From Microcoleaceae cyanobacterium UBA11344 (GTDB lineage Bacteria > Cyanobacteriota > Cyanobacteriia > Cyanobacteriales > Microcoleaceae), in assembly GCA_003483675.1 (NCBI GenBank), contig DMYK01000503.1, positions 1-7,509 of the forward strand: DNA of 7,509 bases. The letters are read 5' to 3'. The notes beneath the pieces were generated by a model, which was not told the origin of the DNA, searched no databases, and saw only the letters and a program-made list of their open reading frames with translations. Within the stretch, counting starts at the first letter, position 1, and each line of letters starts with the position of its first letter. The position numbers and the translations under genes were made by a program. Shown one piece after another: positions 1 through 6,497 of the stretch.

Positions 1-210
1 TTAATCGTCGGTTGGGTAGCAGCATCAGTAATTGGCACTCAAGCATACTTCCTGGGCGAACAGTCAAAGCCCATCCACGATCGCAATTGGGACTCAGAAT
101 CTTTTGAAAAATTGGCTGTAGCAGTGACAGGAACAGAGATTGATTACAGCGTTCGCGTTCCCGCCTATAGCTTGGATGCTTACGGTAGCCGCACCATGCG
201 TAATTCGTAA
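1..210 (+). CDS. Small single-span membrane protein, 3' end only (possibly a thylakoid/photosystem II accessory protein)
   Basis: Frame 1 is open from the window edge to a TAA at 208-210, giving the last 69 residues; the start codon lies outside the window. The visible part opens with a hydrophobic stretch (residues 1-17, beginning LIVGWVAASVIGTQAYF) that fits the end of one transmembrane helix. A polar tail of about 50 residues follows (GEQSKPIHDRNW, then charged and Ser/Thr-rich sequence ending RTMRNS). The tail has no Cys and no catalytic motif I recognise. Size and layout suggest a short membrane protein of roughly 70-80 residues. By general resemblance it could be one of the small cyanobacterial photosystem II assembly proteins (Psb35/Ssl2148 type), but I recall that family only loosely and offer it as a guess. 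The gene converges on clpB, with a palindromic repeat between them. Confidence 0.7.
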   Translation, partial: LIVGWVAASVIGTQAYFLGEQSKPIHDRNWDSESFEKLAVAVTGTEIDYSVRVPAYSLDAYGSRTMRNS

Positions 211-269
211 CATCAAGTATTAGTATCTGAGACTTTGATCCCCCGTAGCCCGTGTTTTCTTTCCCCGGA

Positions 270-348
270 GATCCCCCCTAACCCCCCTTAACAAGGGGGG
301 GACAAGAGAGTTCAAAGTCCCCCTGCTTAAGGGGGATTTAGGGGGATC
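270..348. repeat. Nested palindromic repeat of the GATCCCCC/GGGGGATC type, MITE-like
   Basis: Two arms, 270-303 and 317-348, are near-perfect inverted copies of each other around a 13-base centre (304-316). Each arm is itself a hairpin: CCCCCCTT (282-289) pairs with AAGGGGGG (293-300), and CCCCCT (319-324) pairs with AGGGGG (330-335). The outer ends are GATCCCCCCTAA (270-281) and TTTAGGGGGATC (337-348). A further GATCCCCC stands at 237-244. Repeats of this kind are scattered through many cyanobacterial genomes between genes. It encodes nothing and carries no transposase, so if mobile it would depend on an enzyme elsewhere. It lies between two convergent genes, where the folded RNA could end transcription in both directions, although no U-run follows the stems. 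Confidence 0.8.
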
Positions 349-378
349 GAAACTTCGATACAAACGTTCCGAACGCAA

Positions 379-3309
379 CTACAAACTATTACCTGTCAGC
401 GCCGGGCGAGACTCTTTTTTGCGAAATTGCAAAGTATTATTTTCACAGTCGATCGCAATTGTATCACCCTCCACAAACGCATTTTCCAGAATCTTATTAG
501 CCAGCGGGTTTTCCAACTCCCGCTGAATTGCCCGTTTCAAAGGACGAGCACCGTAAACTGGATCGTAACCGACATCTGTGATATGGTTTTTCGCAGCATC
601 GGACAGTTCCAAAGTAATTTTTTGTTCCGCCAACAACCACTCGATGCGCTTGACTTGAATGCTGACTATTTGCCGCAGTTCCGTCTTGCTCAAAGTGTGG
701 AACAAAATTGTCTCGTCAACCCGATTGAGAAATTCCGGCCGAAAGTGCGATCGCAACGCATTCATCACCCGTTTCAACATTTGTTCGTACTCTTCATCAG
801 TCTCCCGTTCAGCAATCGGTAAACTTTCAGGTTCCTGAGAAATTGGAGAACTCACAGTATCAGAAACTCGCGAAGCCGAAATCTCAACCGTACCATCATC
901 ATCAACTTTATAATTTGTCTTTTGACTTGAAAAATCAGGCACTTCATGCTTCCGAGTAGCAGGCTTTTTCGCAGCTTTTCCCTTCTTAGCAAACACTTCT
1001 AAAATGTGATCGCTGCCGATATTGCTAGTCATCACAATTACGGTGTTTCTAAAGTCAATAAGTCTGCCTTGAGAATCCGTAATCCTGCCATCATCCAACA
1101 CTTGCAGCAAAATGTTAAATACATCCGGGTGCGCTTTTTCCACTTCGTCAAATAACACTACCGAATAAGGATGTCTCCGCACTGCTTCCGAAAGTTGTCC
1201 CCCTTCATCGTAACCGACATATCCGGGAGGAGCTCCTACTAACCGAGAGACGCTGTGCTTCTCCATATATTCGGACATATCAATGCGAACAATTGCGTCA
1301 TCGCTATCAAATAAAAACTCAGCTAAAGCACGGGCTAATTCAGTTTTTCCGACCCCTGTTGGCCCCATAAACAAGAAAGAACCGATCGGCCTTCCGGGGT
1401 CTTTCATGCCAGCGCGAGCTCGCCGAATTGCCGCAGCAACGGCTGTCACAGCTTCCTGTTGACCGATGACCCGCTGGTGCAAATGGTGCTCCAATTGCAG
1501 CAATTTTTGGCGCTCAGATTCTAACAGCCGATTGACAGGAATTCCCGTCCAGCTTGCCACGATTTGGGCAATATCGCCCTCAGTAACTTTTTCGCGCAGT
1601 AGGGAAGAACCTTGAGATTGTTGTTTCAAAAGTTCCGCTTCTTTCGCTTCCCGATCGCGCACCGCAGTTTCCAATCTGCCATACTTTAATTGTGCGGCTT
1701 TATTCAAATCGTAAGCCCTTTCTGCCTGTTCGATTTGCACTCGCAATTGGTCTTCTTCTGCTTTCAATTTATTGATTGCATCCAACAACTGCTTTTCGCC
1801 CAACCACTGAGAGGACAATTTTTCCTGCTTGACTTTCAAAATGTCAATCTCAGATGTGATGCGTTCAATGCGGGGGCCGATTCCGGGGGATTGAGCACCT
1901 TTTCCCTCGCCTTCGATCGACAATTTTTCCATTTCCAACTGCATCACCCGGCGGTCGATTACCTCTAATTCCACAGGTTTAGAGGTAATCTCCATTTTCA
2001 AGTGGGCGGCCGCTTCATCTACAAGGTCGATCGCCTTATCCGGCAAAAATCGATCGGAAATATAGCGAAAAGAAAGAGTTGCAGCAGCTACCAGGGCCGA
2101 ATCAGTAATTTTCACCCCGTGATGGCGTTCATACCGGTCTTTCAATCCGCGCAAAATGGAAATAGTATCTTCAACGCTGGGCTCGCCGACAAATACTTGT
2201 TGAAACCGACGTTCCAAGGCCGCATCTTTTTCAATATTCTTGCGGAATTCGTCGAGAGTTGTGGCGCCGATGCAGCGCAATTCGCCACGGGCTAACATCG
2301 GTTTCAACAAATTGCCCGCATCCATTCCCGAACCGGAACTACCACCGCCGCCAGTACCAACAACGGTGTGTAATTCGTCGATAAATAGGACAATTTGCCC
2401 GTCTGAATCAATGACTTCTCGCAACACCGATCGCAATCGTTCTTCAAATTCGCCCCGGAATTTTGCCCCAGCAATTAAACTCCCCATGTCAAGGCTAAAT
2501 AGTTGGCGATTTTTCAAAGATTCGGGGACGTCGCCGTTGACAATGCGCTGGGCTAAACCTTCGGCGATCGCAGTTTTTCCGACTCCGGGATCGCCAATTA
2601 ACACCGGATTATTTTTCTGGCGGCGGGACAGAACTTGTACTACCCGGCGAATTTCCTCGTCGCGGCCGATTACGGGGTCAAGTTTGCCGGCTTTGGCCGC
2701 TTCTGTCAAATCGCGGCCGTATTTAGATAGCGCGTCGCTGTTAGCTTCGGCATTTTGGTCTTGAGTTTTGCTAGGATTACGAGTCTTGCTAGCTTGGGGA
2801 TTTTGGTCTTGAACTTTGGCGCTGCTGCGGACTGATTTGATTGCTTCTTCCAGTTTTGGGCGATCGATTGTGCCCGACGGGGGTTTGCGATCGTAACCAG
2901 GGCGGCCCGGCGGCCCCTCGCCCCTAGTCAGCAAACGCCGGCCAACTCGTTCGTCTTCTAGTAAGCCTATTAATAAATGTTCAACGGCGATAAAATTATC
3001 TTGCCAAGTTTGTCTGGCAGACTCGGCAGCATCTAACATCACTTCTAAGCCGCGACCGAGGTATAGTTGGTCAGCGTTGGCCACTCTAGGCTGGCGTCTG
3101 GCAAAAGTTTCTAACTGCTGGGCTAAGCGGGTGACATCGATCCCAGCCAAGCTGAGAATGGTGTTGGCCTGGCCTTGCTGTTCGATCAGGGCGATCGCTA
3201 AATGTTCAACCTCTAGCTGCTGATTCGCAAAACGGCGGGCTACATCCTGGGATTTGACAATGGCTTCCCAGGCTTGATCTGTAAATTTGCTAGGGTCTGT
3301 TGGCTGCAT
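379..3309 (-). CDS. clpB: ATP-dependent disaggregase ClpB (Hsp100), with two lineage-specific insertions
   Basis: This 976-residue protein is a hexameric cytosolic AAA+ machine that threads aggregated proteins through its pore, working with DnaK. Domains in order: N-domain (about 1-127); a long linker (128-192) carrying the repeat QDQN; NBD1 with Walker A GDPGVGKT (239-246), pore loop AKFRGEFEE (282-290), Walker B ending LFIDE (308-312) and Arg finger ERRF (366-369); coiled-coil M-domain (about 440-565); NBD2 with Walker A GPTGVGKT (649-656), pore loop GYVGY (696-700), Walker B VVLFDE (717-722), [11 protein letters not shown] (856-866) and sensor-2 GARPLKR (920-926). It is about 100 residues longer than the usual ClpB of about 860. 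The excess lies in the linker and in a charged insert at about 771-838, between TSNIGSD and YEQMLKR. I chose the ATG at 3307-3309 because MQPTDP is the typical cyanobacterial start and GAGGAA precedes it; a TTG four codons upstream is also in frame. Cyanobacteria carry ClpB1 (heat-induced) and ClpB2 (essential in Synechococcus); I cannot tell which this is. Confidence 0.97.
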   Translation of the reverse strand: MQPTDPSKFTDQAWEAIVKSQDVARRFANQQLEVEHLAIALIEQQGQANTILSLAGIDVTRLAQQLETFARRQPRVANADQLYLGRGLEVMLDAAESARQTWQDNFIAVEHLLIGLLEDERVGRRLLTRGEGPPGRPGYDRKPPSGTIDRPKLEEAIKSVRSSAKVQDQNPQASKTRNPSKTQDQNAEANSDALSKYGRDLTEAAKAGKLDPVIGRDEEIRRVVQVLSRRQKNNPVLIGDPGVGKTAIAEGLAQRIVNGDVPESLKNRQLFSLDMGSLIAGAKFRGEFEERLRSVLREVIDSDGQIVLFIDELHTVVGTGGGGSSGSGMDAGNLLKPMLARGELRCIGATTLDEFRKNIEKDAALERRFQQVFVGEPSVEDTISILRGLKDRYERHHGVKITDSALVAAATLSFRYISDRFLPDKAIDLVDEAAAHLKMEITSKPVELEVIDRRVMQLEMEKLSIEGEGKGAQSPGIGPRIERITSEIDILKVKQEKLSSQWLGEKQLLDAINKLKAEEDQLRVQIEQAERAYDLNKAAQLKYGRLETAVRDREAKEAELLKQQSQGSSLLREKVTEGDIAQIVASWTGIPVNRLLESERQKLLQLEHHLHQRVIGQQEAVTAVAAAIRRARAGMKDPGRPIGSFLFMGPTGVGKTELARALAEFLFDSDDAIVRIDMSEYMEKHSVSRLVGAPPGYVGYDEGGQLSEAVRRHPYSVVLFDEVEKAHPDVFNILLQVLDDGRITDSQGRLIDFRNTVIVMTSNIGSDHILEVFAKKGKAAKKPATRKHEVPDFSSQKTNYKVDDDGTVEISASRVSDTVSSPISQEPESLPIAERETDEEYEQMLKRVMNALRSHFRPEFLNRVDETILFHTLSKTELRQIVSIQVKRIEWLLAEQKITLELSDAAKNHITDVGYDPVYGARPLKRAIQRELENPLANKILENAFVEGDTIAIDCENNTLQFRKKESRPALTGNSL
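2752..2812. repeat. Short direct repeat inside clpB, coding for the duplicated QDQN linker segment
   Basis: The 13-mer ATTTTGGTCTTGA occurs at 2752-2764 and again at 2800-2812, exactly 48 bases (16 codons) apart and therefore in frame. On the coding strand it gives the two QDQN segments (residues 167-170 and 183-186) of the hydrophilic linker between the ClpB N-domain and NBD1. The pattern is what an in-frame partial duplication of the linker would leave. Confidence 0.6.
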
Positions 3310-3311
3310 GG

Positions 3312-3317
3312 TTCCTC
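3312..3317 (-). promoter_or_regulatory. Ribosome binding site of clpB
   Basis: On the - strand GAGGAA lies two bases before the ATG at 3309, so the GAGG core is four bases away. The spacing is short but usable. It supports the ATG start over the upstream TTG at 3321, which has no such sequence before it. Confidence 0.5.
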
Positions 3318-3348
3318 GCAATCATAGGGAATTCTGCTTTTATCCCTG

Positions 3349-3354
3349 AATATA
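3349..3354 (-). promoter_or_regulatory. Candidate -10 box of the clpB promoter
   Basis: TATATT on the - strand lies 40 bases upstream of the clpB ATG and matches the bacterial -10 consensus at five of six positions. No good -35 box sits 16-18 bases further upstream; that stretch runs into the heptamer tandem repeat. No CIRCE operator (TTAGCACTC-N9-GAGTGCTAA) is visible, so HrcA control is not supported. An alternative sigma factor may be used. Confidence 0.3.
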
Positions 3355-3370
3355 TACTCTCACAACCATC

Positions 3371-3405
3371 TTAATCTTTAATCTTTAATCTTTAATCTTT
3401 AATCT
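3371..3405. repeat. Heptanucleotide tandem repeat, five perfect copies of TTAATCT
   Basis: Five uninterrupted, identical 7-base units fill 35 bases. Short tandemly repeated heptamers (STRR sequences) are known from cyanobacteria, especially filamentous ones. This array starts 62 bases upstream of the clpB ATG and covers the place where a -35 box or activator site would be expected. Its copy number could therefore affect clpB expression, which is inference. Such arrays vary in copy number by replication slippage. Confidence 0.9.
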
Positions 3406-3509
3406 CAAATCGGATCACAAGAGAGCCCAAACCTAAAGTCCCCAATCCCCAGCCAAATTTTCTGTAGCCCAACCATCGGGCGATTCCCTACCCTTCGGGA
3501 TAGCTTCCC

Positions 3510-3539
3510 TTGACGAACTTGTAAAAATCTTGCCATAAC
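3510..3539 (+). promoter_or_regulatory. Candidate sigma-70-type promoter of the MBOAT-SGNH unit
   Basis: TTGACG (3510-3515, five of six to the -35 consensus) is followed after 18 bases by CATAAC (3534-3539, four of six to the -10 consensus). Transcription would begin near 3546, leaving a leader of about 15 bases before the ATG at 3561. No Shine-Dalgarno sequence is visible in that leader, which is common in cyanobacteria. Just upstream, CTACCC (3488-3493) and GGGATAG (3497-3503) can form a small hairpin with one bulged base, a pattern typical of degenerate cyanobacterial intergenic repeats. Confidence 0.4.
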
Positions 3540-3560
3540 CAGAAAATAAGCTTAAAATTC

Positions 3561-4976
3561 ATGCTATTTCCCACTTACCAATTTTTAGTTTTTTTCCTAA
3601 TTGTTTTTAGCGCCCTCTTCCCTTTGAAACAAAAAGTCGATTTGTATAAAATTGTTTTACTACTTTCCAGCTTATTATTTTATTCCTTCTGGAGTTTCGA
3701 CTTTCTCCTCCTCCTAGTTTTAGCGACTGCCTACAATTATATCATTCTCCGAGCTGTTTGCAACGGAAAATATCAAAAATTTGCTTTCATATCCGGCCTA
3801 ATTTTCAACATTGCCAACCTCGGCATCTTTAAATATTGCAACTTTTTTGTAACTTCTTTATTTGAGGTACTCAACCAGCTACAAATTCCCGCCAGTTTTC
3901 AAGTTTTGCAAATTGTCGCCCCCGTCGGCGTGTCATTCTACACTTTTAGAATGATTTCCCATTTAATCGACTGCTACCAGCAAAAAATCCCCTGTCCTAA
4001 ATTTATAGACTACGCCACCTACATCACCTACTTTCCCCAAATTGCCTCCGGGCCAATCTCCCGATCTCGCGAATTTTACTCCCAGCTAAATTCACCCCAA
4101 AAATACGACTATCAAATCGAAGAAGTTATAGTTTTGATTTTGTCTGGACTGTTCAAAAAGTATACTTTGTCAAGCTTTTTATTTAACTTCACACAATTGC
4201 CATTCAAAGTTCCCCAACAGTACAGCAGCATAGATTTAATCCTCGCCGCCCTATCCTATTCCTGTTTAATTTATGTAGATTTCAGCGGCTACTCAGATTT
4301 AGCCAACGGTATCTCCTGTTTGCTAGGTTTCAAACCCATTCCCAACTTTAATATGCCTTACCAATCCTTAAGCCTCCAAGAGTTTTGGAAAAGGTGGCAC
4401 ATCAGTCTTTCCGAGTGGCTGAGAGACTACCTTTACATTCCATTAGGAGGCAACAAACACGGCAAATTGAGAAAGTACCTGAATTTATTTTTAACAATGG
4501 CGATCGGCGGATTTTGGCACGGTGCCGGTTTAAACTTTATTGTGTGGGGAGCCCTTCACGGTTTAGGATTAATTGTCACCCATTTATGCAGAGATATCCC
4601 CCAAGCTATCCACTTCAAATTAGACTATTCCTTTCCCAGGTTAGCTAAAGTTATGAATTGGTTGTTAACCTTTAGTTTTGTCACTTGTAGCTGGGTATTT
4701 TTTGGCACTCCCAACTGGGAAACTGCGGTGCAGTTTTTCCAAGGCATTATACATTCCGGTGTCCCAACCTTTCAATTTAACTTTTGGCAATTGTACTTAG
4801 TAATTGCAGTAATTGGCGCTATTAACTTCTGGGGCGATCGCATTTCCCAACTATTGCAAGTCATGCTCTCCTTAAAAAACATATTTTTTCGGGTTGTCTT
4901 AGTTTCGCTGTTCGTGTATACTATTTTGATGCTAGGGCCGAGCACCGTCCCGCCTTTTATCTACTTTAATTTCTAA
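3561..4976 (+). CDS. MBOAT-family membrane O-acyltransferase (AlgI/DltB/PatA-like)
   Basis: This 471-residue polytopic inner-membrane protein has roughly ten or more hydrophobic segments, the first at 5-20. MBOAT proteins of this branch pass acyl groups, usually acetyl, from a cytoplasmic donor across the membrane to envelope or extracellular polymers. Family signatures are present in order: PVGVSFYTFR (121-130), YITYFPQIASGPISR (154-168), IYVDFSGYSDLANG (237-250), EFWKRWHISLSEWLRDYLYIPLGG (274-297, with His280) and GGFWHGAGLNFIVWGALHG (316-334). His320 in the last matches the invariant catalytic MBOAT His. Length is close to that of AlgI and PatA. The start follows a good promoter candidate and gives the usual MLFPTY-type opening. 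The downstream SGNH gene begins five bases after this stop, so the two are almost certainly co-transcribed. The acyl group and the acceptor cannot be read from the sequence. The gene is richer in A/T runs than clpB, with one HIP1 site near its end. Confidence 0.95.
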   Translation: MLFPTYQFLVFFLIVFSALFPLKQKVDLYKIVLLLSSLLFYSFWSFDFLLLLVLATAYNYIILRAVCNGKYQKFAFISGLIFNIANLGIFKYCNFFVTSLFEVLNQLQIPASFQVLQIVAPVGVSFYTFRMISHLIDCYQQKIPCPKFIDYATYITYFPQIASGPISRSREFYSQLNSPQKYDYQIEEVIVLILSGLFKKYTLSSFLFNFTQLPFKVPQQYSSIDLILAALSYSCLIYVDFSGYSDLANGISCLLGFKPIPNFNMPYQSLSLQEFWKRWHISLSEWLRDYLYIPLGGNKHGKLRKYLNLFLTMAIGGFWHGAGLNFIVWGALHGLGLIVTHLCRDIPQAIHFKLDYSFPRLAKVMNWLLTFSFVTCSWVFFGTPNWETAVQFFQGIIHSGVPTFQFNFWQLYLVIAVIGAINFWGDRISQLLQVMLSLKNIFFRVVLVSLFVYTILMLGPSTVPPFIYFNF

Positions 4977-4981
4977 TAAAT

Positions 4982-5950
4982 ATGAGAGACCGAGAATTTT
5001 TACTAATTTTTACTTCTGTAATTCTCACTTTGATCTTTTCCAACTTATCTTTATTTCTCAAGAGTTTATCCTCAACTCCTTTCGCAACTCCCGAAATCAA
5101 ACAAGCAGCGCGACAGGTAAAGATCGAAGGTTTTCGGAAATCTGAACAAGATTTTTGGAGCAAAATTAAAGATATTGACTTCGATCGCATCCCCCCAAAA
5201 AACGCAACTGCTAACCTCGAAAAAACGCCATTACCACCGAAAAAATCAACTAAAAAGCCCACCGCAGTCAAACCGAAACTCACCAAACCTTATCGCAGAT
5301 TTTTGTTTATTGGAGATTCAGTAATGTTTGATTTAGGGATTCAACTTCAGTACACTATGAAGGAAACATATAAGATCGCTGATACGAAAATTGACTACAA
5401 AGTATCCAGTGGCTTAAATCGCATAGATTATTATGACTGGTATGCCAGAACCAAAGAAATTATCAATGATTATCAGCCGGATGTAGTGATAGTTTTATTT
5501 GGAGGAAATGACACTCAAGACATCACTGATTATCAAGGAAAATCCCGGGTAATCCTGACTAAAGAATGGCAAAAAGCCTATCAAGAAAGAGTCGAAAAAT
5601 ATGCCAAATTATTGAATTATTCCTCCGTGCGTAAAGTTTACTGGGTGGGTCAATCGAACTCTAACAGATCTTCGTACATCAAGGCTTTTCCAATTATGAA
5701 CGATATCTATAAAAATGCGAGTAAAGTTTCAAGAAAAATTGAATTTATTTCAACTTGGGATACTTTTGCTGAAGGTGGCCAATTTACTCCTGTAGTTGCT
5801 GACAAATCGGGGAAGCGAGGCTATGTAAAAGTTAATGACGGCGTGCACTTTACTTCCCACGGTGCTAAAATTATCGGCGATTTAATCGTTGACAAAATGG
5901 CGGCAGACAAAATCTTAAAACTTCCCCAAGTTCCCCAAAAGAAACCCTAA
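4982..5950 (+). CDS. Membrane-anchored SGNH-hydrolase-fold protein (DUF459-like), partner of the MBOAT
   Basis: This 322-residue protein has an N-terminal hydrophobic segment (about 6-27) that acts as an uncleaved anchor or signal. A Lys/Pro-rich linker (about 70-105) follows, then an SGNH/GDSL-fold domain outside the cytoplasmic membrane. All four blocks are intact: FIGDSVMFDLG (109-119) with nucleophile Ser113, Gly144 in VSSGLNR, GGND (174-177) with Asn176, and DGVHFT (286-291) with Asp286 and His289. An active esterase or acyltransferase is therefore expected. The closest type by motif spacing is DUF459, which I infer without a search. In AlgJ/AlgX, PatB and DltD systems an SGNH-like partner completes transfer of the acyl group delivered by the MBOAT; removal of acetyl groups is the alternative role. 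Translation starts five bases after the MBOAT stop with no clear Shine-Dalgarno sequence, so coupling is likely. The gene converges on gloA across a repeat block. Confidence 0.92.
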   Translation: MRDREFLLIFTSVILTLIFSNLSLFLKSLSSTPFATPEIKQAARQVKIEGFRKSEQDFWSKIKDIDFDRIPPKNATANLEKTPLPPKKSTKKPTAVKPKLTKPYRRFLFIGDSVMFDLGIQLQYTMKETYKIADTKIDYKVSSGLNRIDYYDWYARTKEIINDYQPDVVIVLFGGNDTQDITDYQGKSRVILTKEWQKAYQERVEKYAKLLNYSSVRKVYWVGQSNSNRSSYIKAFPIMNDIYKNASKVSRKIEFISTWDTFAEGGQFTPVVADKSGKRGYVKVNDGVHFTSHGAKIIGDLIVDKMAADKILKLPQVPQKKP

Positions 5951-5956
5951 AACTTG

Positions 5957-6064
5957 AGTCAGAAACCGGGTTTCTTCAGACAATCTGGTGAGGATGCCAA
6001 AATTATCGCAAGTCAGAAACCGGGTTTCTTCAGACAATCTGGTGAGGATGCCAAAATTATCGCA
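5957..6064. repeat. Perfect tandem duplication of a 54-bp unit containing the AGAAACCGGGTTTCT palindrome
   Basis: Bases 5957-6010 and 6011-6064 are identical at every position. Each unit carries the palindrome AGAAACC-G-GGTTTCT (5961-5975 and 6015-6029). The palindrome appears to be one of the widespread short repeats of filamentous cyanobacteria, which I state from memory. The block lies between the convergent SGNH and gloA genes and contains no ORF of note. The stems could terminate transcripts from either side, though they lack a U-run. The absence of any difference between copies points to a recent duplication or ongoing homogenisation. Confidence 0.95.
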
Positions 6065-6078
6065 GAAACCCGGTTTCT
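6064..6078. repeat. Third copy of the palindromic repeat, with its centre base inverted
   Basis: AGAAACC-C-GGTTTCT has the same two arms as the palindromes in the 54-bp units, but a C in place of G at the centre. It is thus the same element in the opposite orientation. It abuts the second 54-bp unit and ends four bases before the gloA stop codon at 6083-6085. Confidence 0.85.
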
Positions 6079-6082
6079 TGGA

Positions 6083-6478
6083 TTAGGCGCGTCGATTTTT
6101 CAGTTGAATTAATTCAACTTTATATCCATCGGGATCTTCCACAAAAGCAATAACAGTTGAACCGTGTTTCATCGGGCCAGGTTCGCGACTAACTTTACCG
6201 CCGCGAGCTTTAATTTCATCGCAAGTAGCGTAAATGTCGTCAACGCCGATCGCAATATGACCGTAAGCATCCCCTAAATTATACTCTTCCACGCCCCAGT
6301 TGTAAGTTAATTCCAAAACTGTATGGTCGGATTCCTCGCCGTAGCCGACAAAAGCCAGGGTAAATTTACCCTCTGGATATTCCTTTTGTCGCAGCAGTTT
6401 CATGCCAAGAACCTCGGTGTAGAATTTGAGGGATTCTTCCAGGTTGCCGACTCGGAGCATGGTGTGTAGTAGTTGCAT
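6083..6478 (-). CDS. gloA: Lactoylglutathione lyase (glyoxalase I)
   Basis: This 131-residue cytosolic enzyme isomerises the hemithioacetal of methylglyoxal and glutathione to S-lactoylglutathione, the first step in methylglyoxal detoxification. It is a single vicinal-oxygen-chelate unit and acts as a homodimer. The four metal ligands are at His5 (LLHTM), Glu56 (VLEL), His74 (YGHIA) and Glu122 (VELIQ), the same numbering as in the nickel-dependent E. coli GloA, so a Ni/Co-type class I enzyme is likely. EPGPMKHG (99-106) and FVEDPDGYK (112-120) are further family signatures. I chose the ATG at 6476-6478 because GGAG lies eight bases upstream; an in-frame GTG at 6487 would place that sequence almost on the start codon. 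A - strand TAAAAT at 6512-6517 might be a -10 box but lacks a partner. The copper ATPase gene lies upstream on the same strand, so the two may share a transcript. Confidence 0.96.
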   Translation of the reverse strand: MQLLHTMLRVGNLEESLKFYTEVLGMKLLRQKEYPEGKFTLAFVGYGEESDHTVLELTYNWGVEEYNLGDAYGHIAIGVDDIYATCDEIKARGGKVSREPGPMKHGSTVIAFVEDPDGYKVELIQLKNRRA

Positions 6479-6486
6479 TGATCTCA

Positions 6487-6490
6487 CTCC
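6487..6490 (-). promoter_or_regulatory. Ribosome binding site of gloA
   Basis: GGAG on the - strand is separated from the ATG at 6478 by eight bases, a normal distance. It settles the start at the ATG rather than the GTG at 6487. Confidence 0.65.
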
Positions 6491-6497
6491 AAAATTT

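Noticed and set aside
2240..2764. + strand open frame of 174 codons across clpB, and similar ones at 427-822, 1690-1968 and 2002-2295
   Set aside because: They are antisense to strongly conserved clpB coding sequence and give Ser/Pro/Arg-rich products without domains, as expected for shadow frames.
3310..3321. TTG start for clpB four codons upstream ([10 protein letters not shown])
   Set aside because: The ATG at 3309 gives the family-typical MQPTDP start and has GAGGAA just before it; the TTG has no such support.
3322..3420. CIRCE/HrcA operator upstream of clpB
   Set aside because: No TTAGCACTC or GAGTGCTAA half-site was found in the region.
4966..5286. - strand open frame of 106 codons across the start of the SGNH gene
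   Set aside because: It is antisense to a well-supported gene, overlaps the end of the MBOAT gene and shows no family motif.
5957..6078. CRISPR array
   Set aside because: There are only two 54-bp units, and they are fully identical, so no variable spacers exist. No cas gene is present.
6479..6487. GTG start for gloA three codons upstream
   Set aside because: GGAG would lie directly against the GTG, but it stands eight bases from the ATG at 6478. His5 numbering also matches E. coli GloA with the ATG start.
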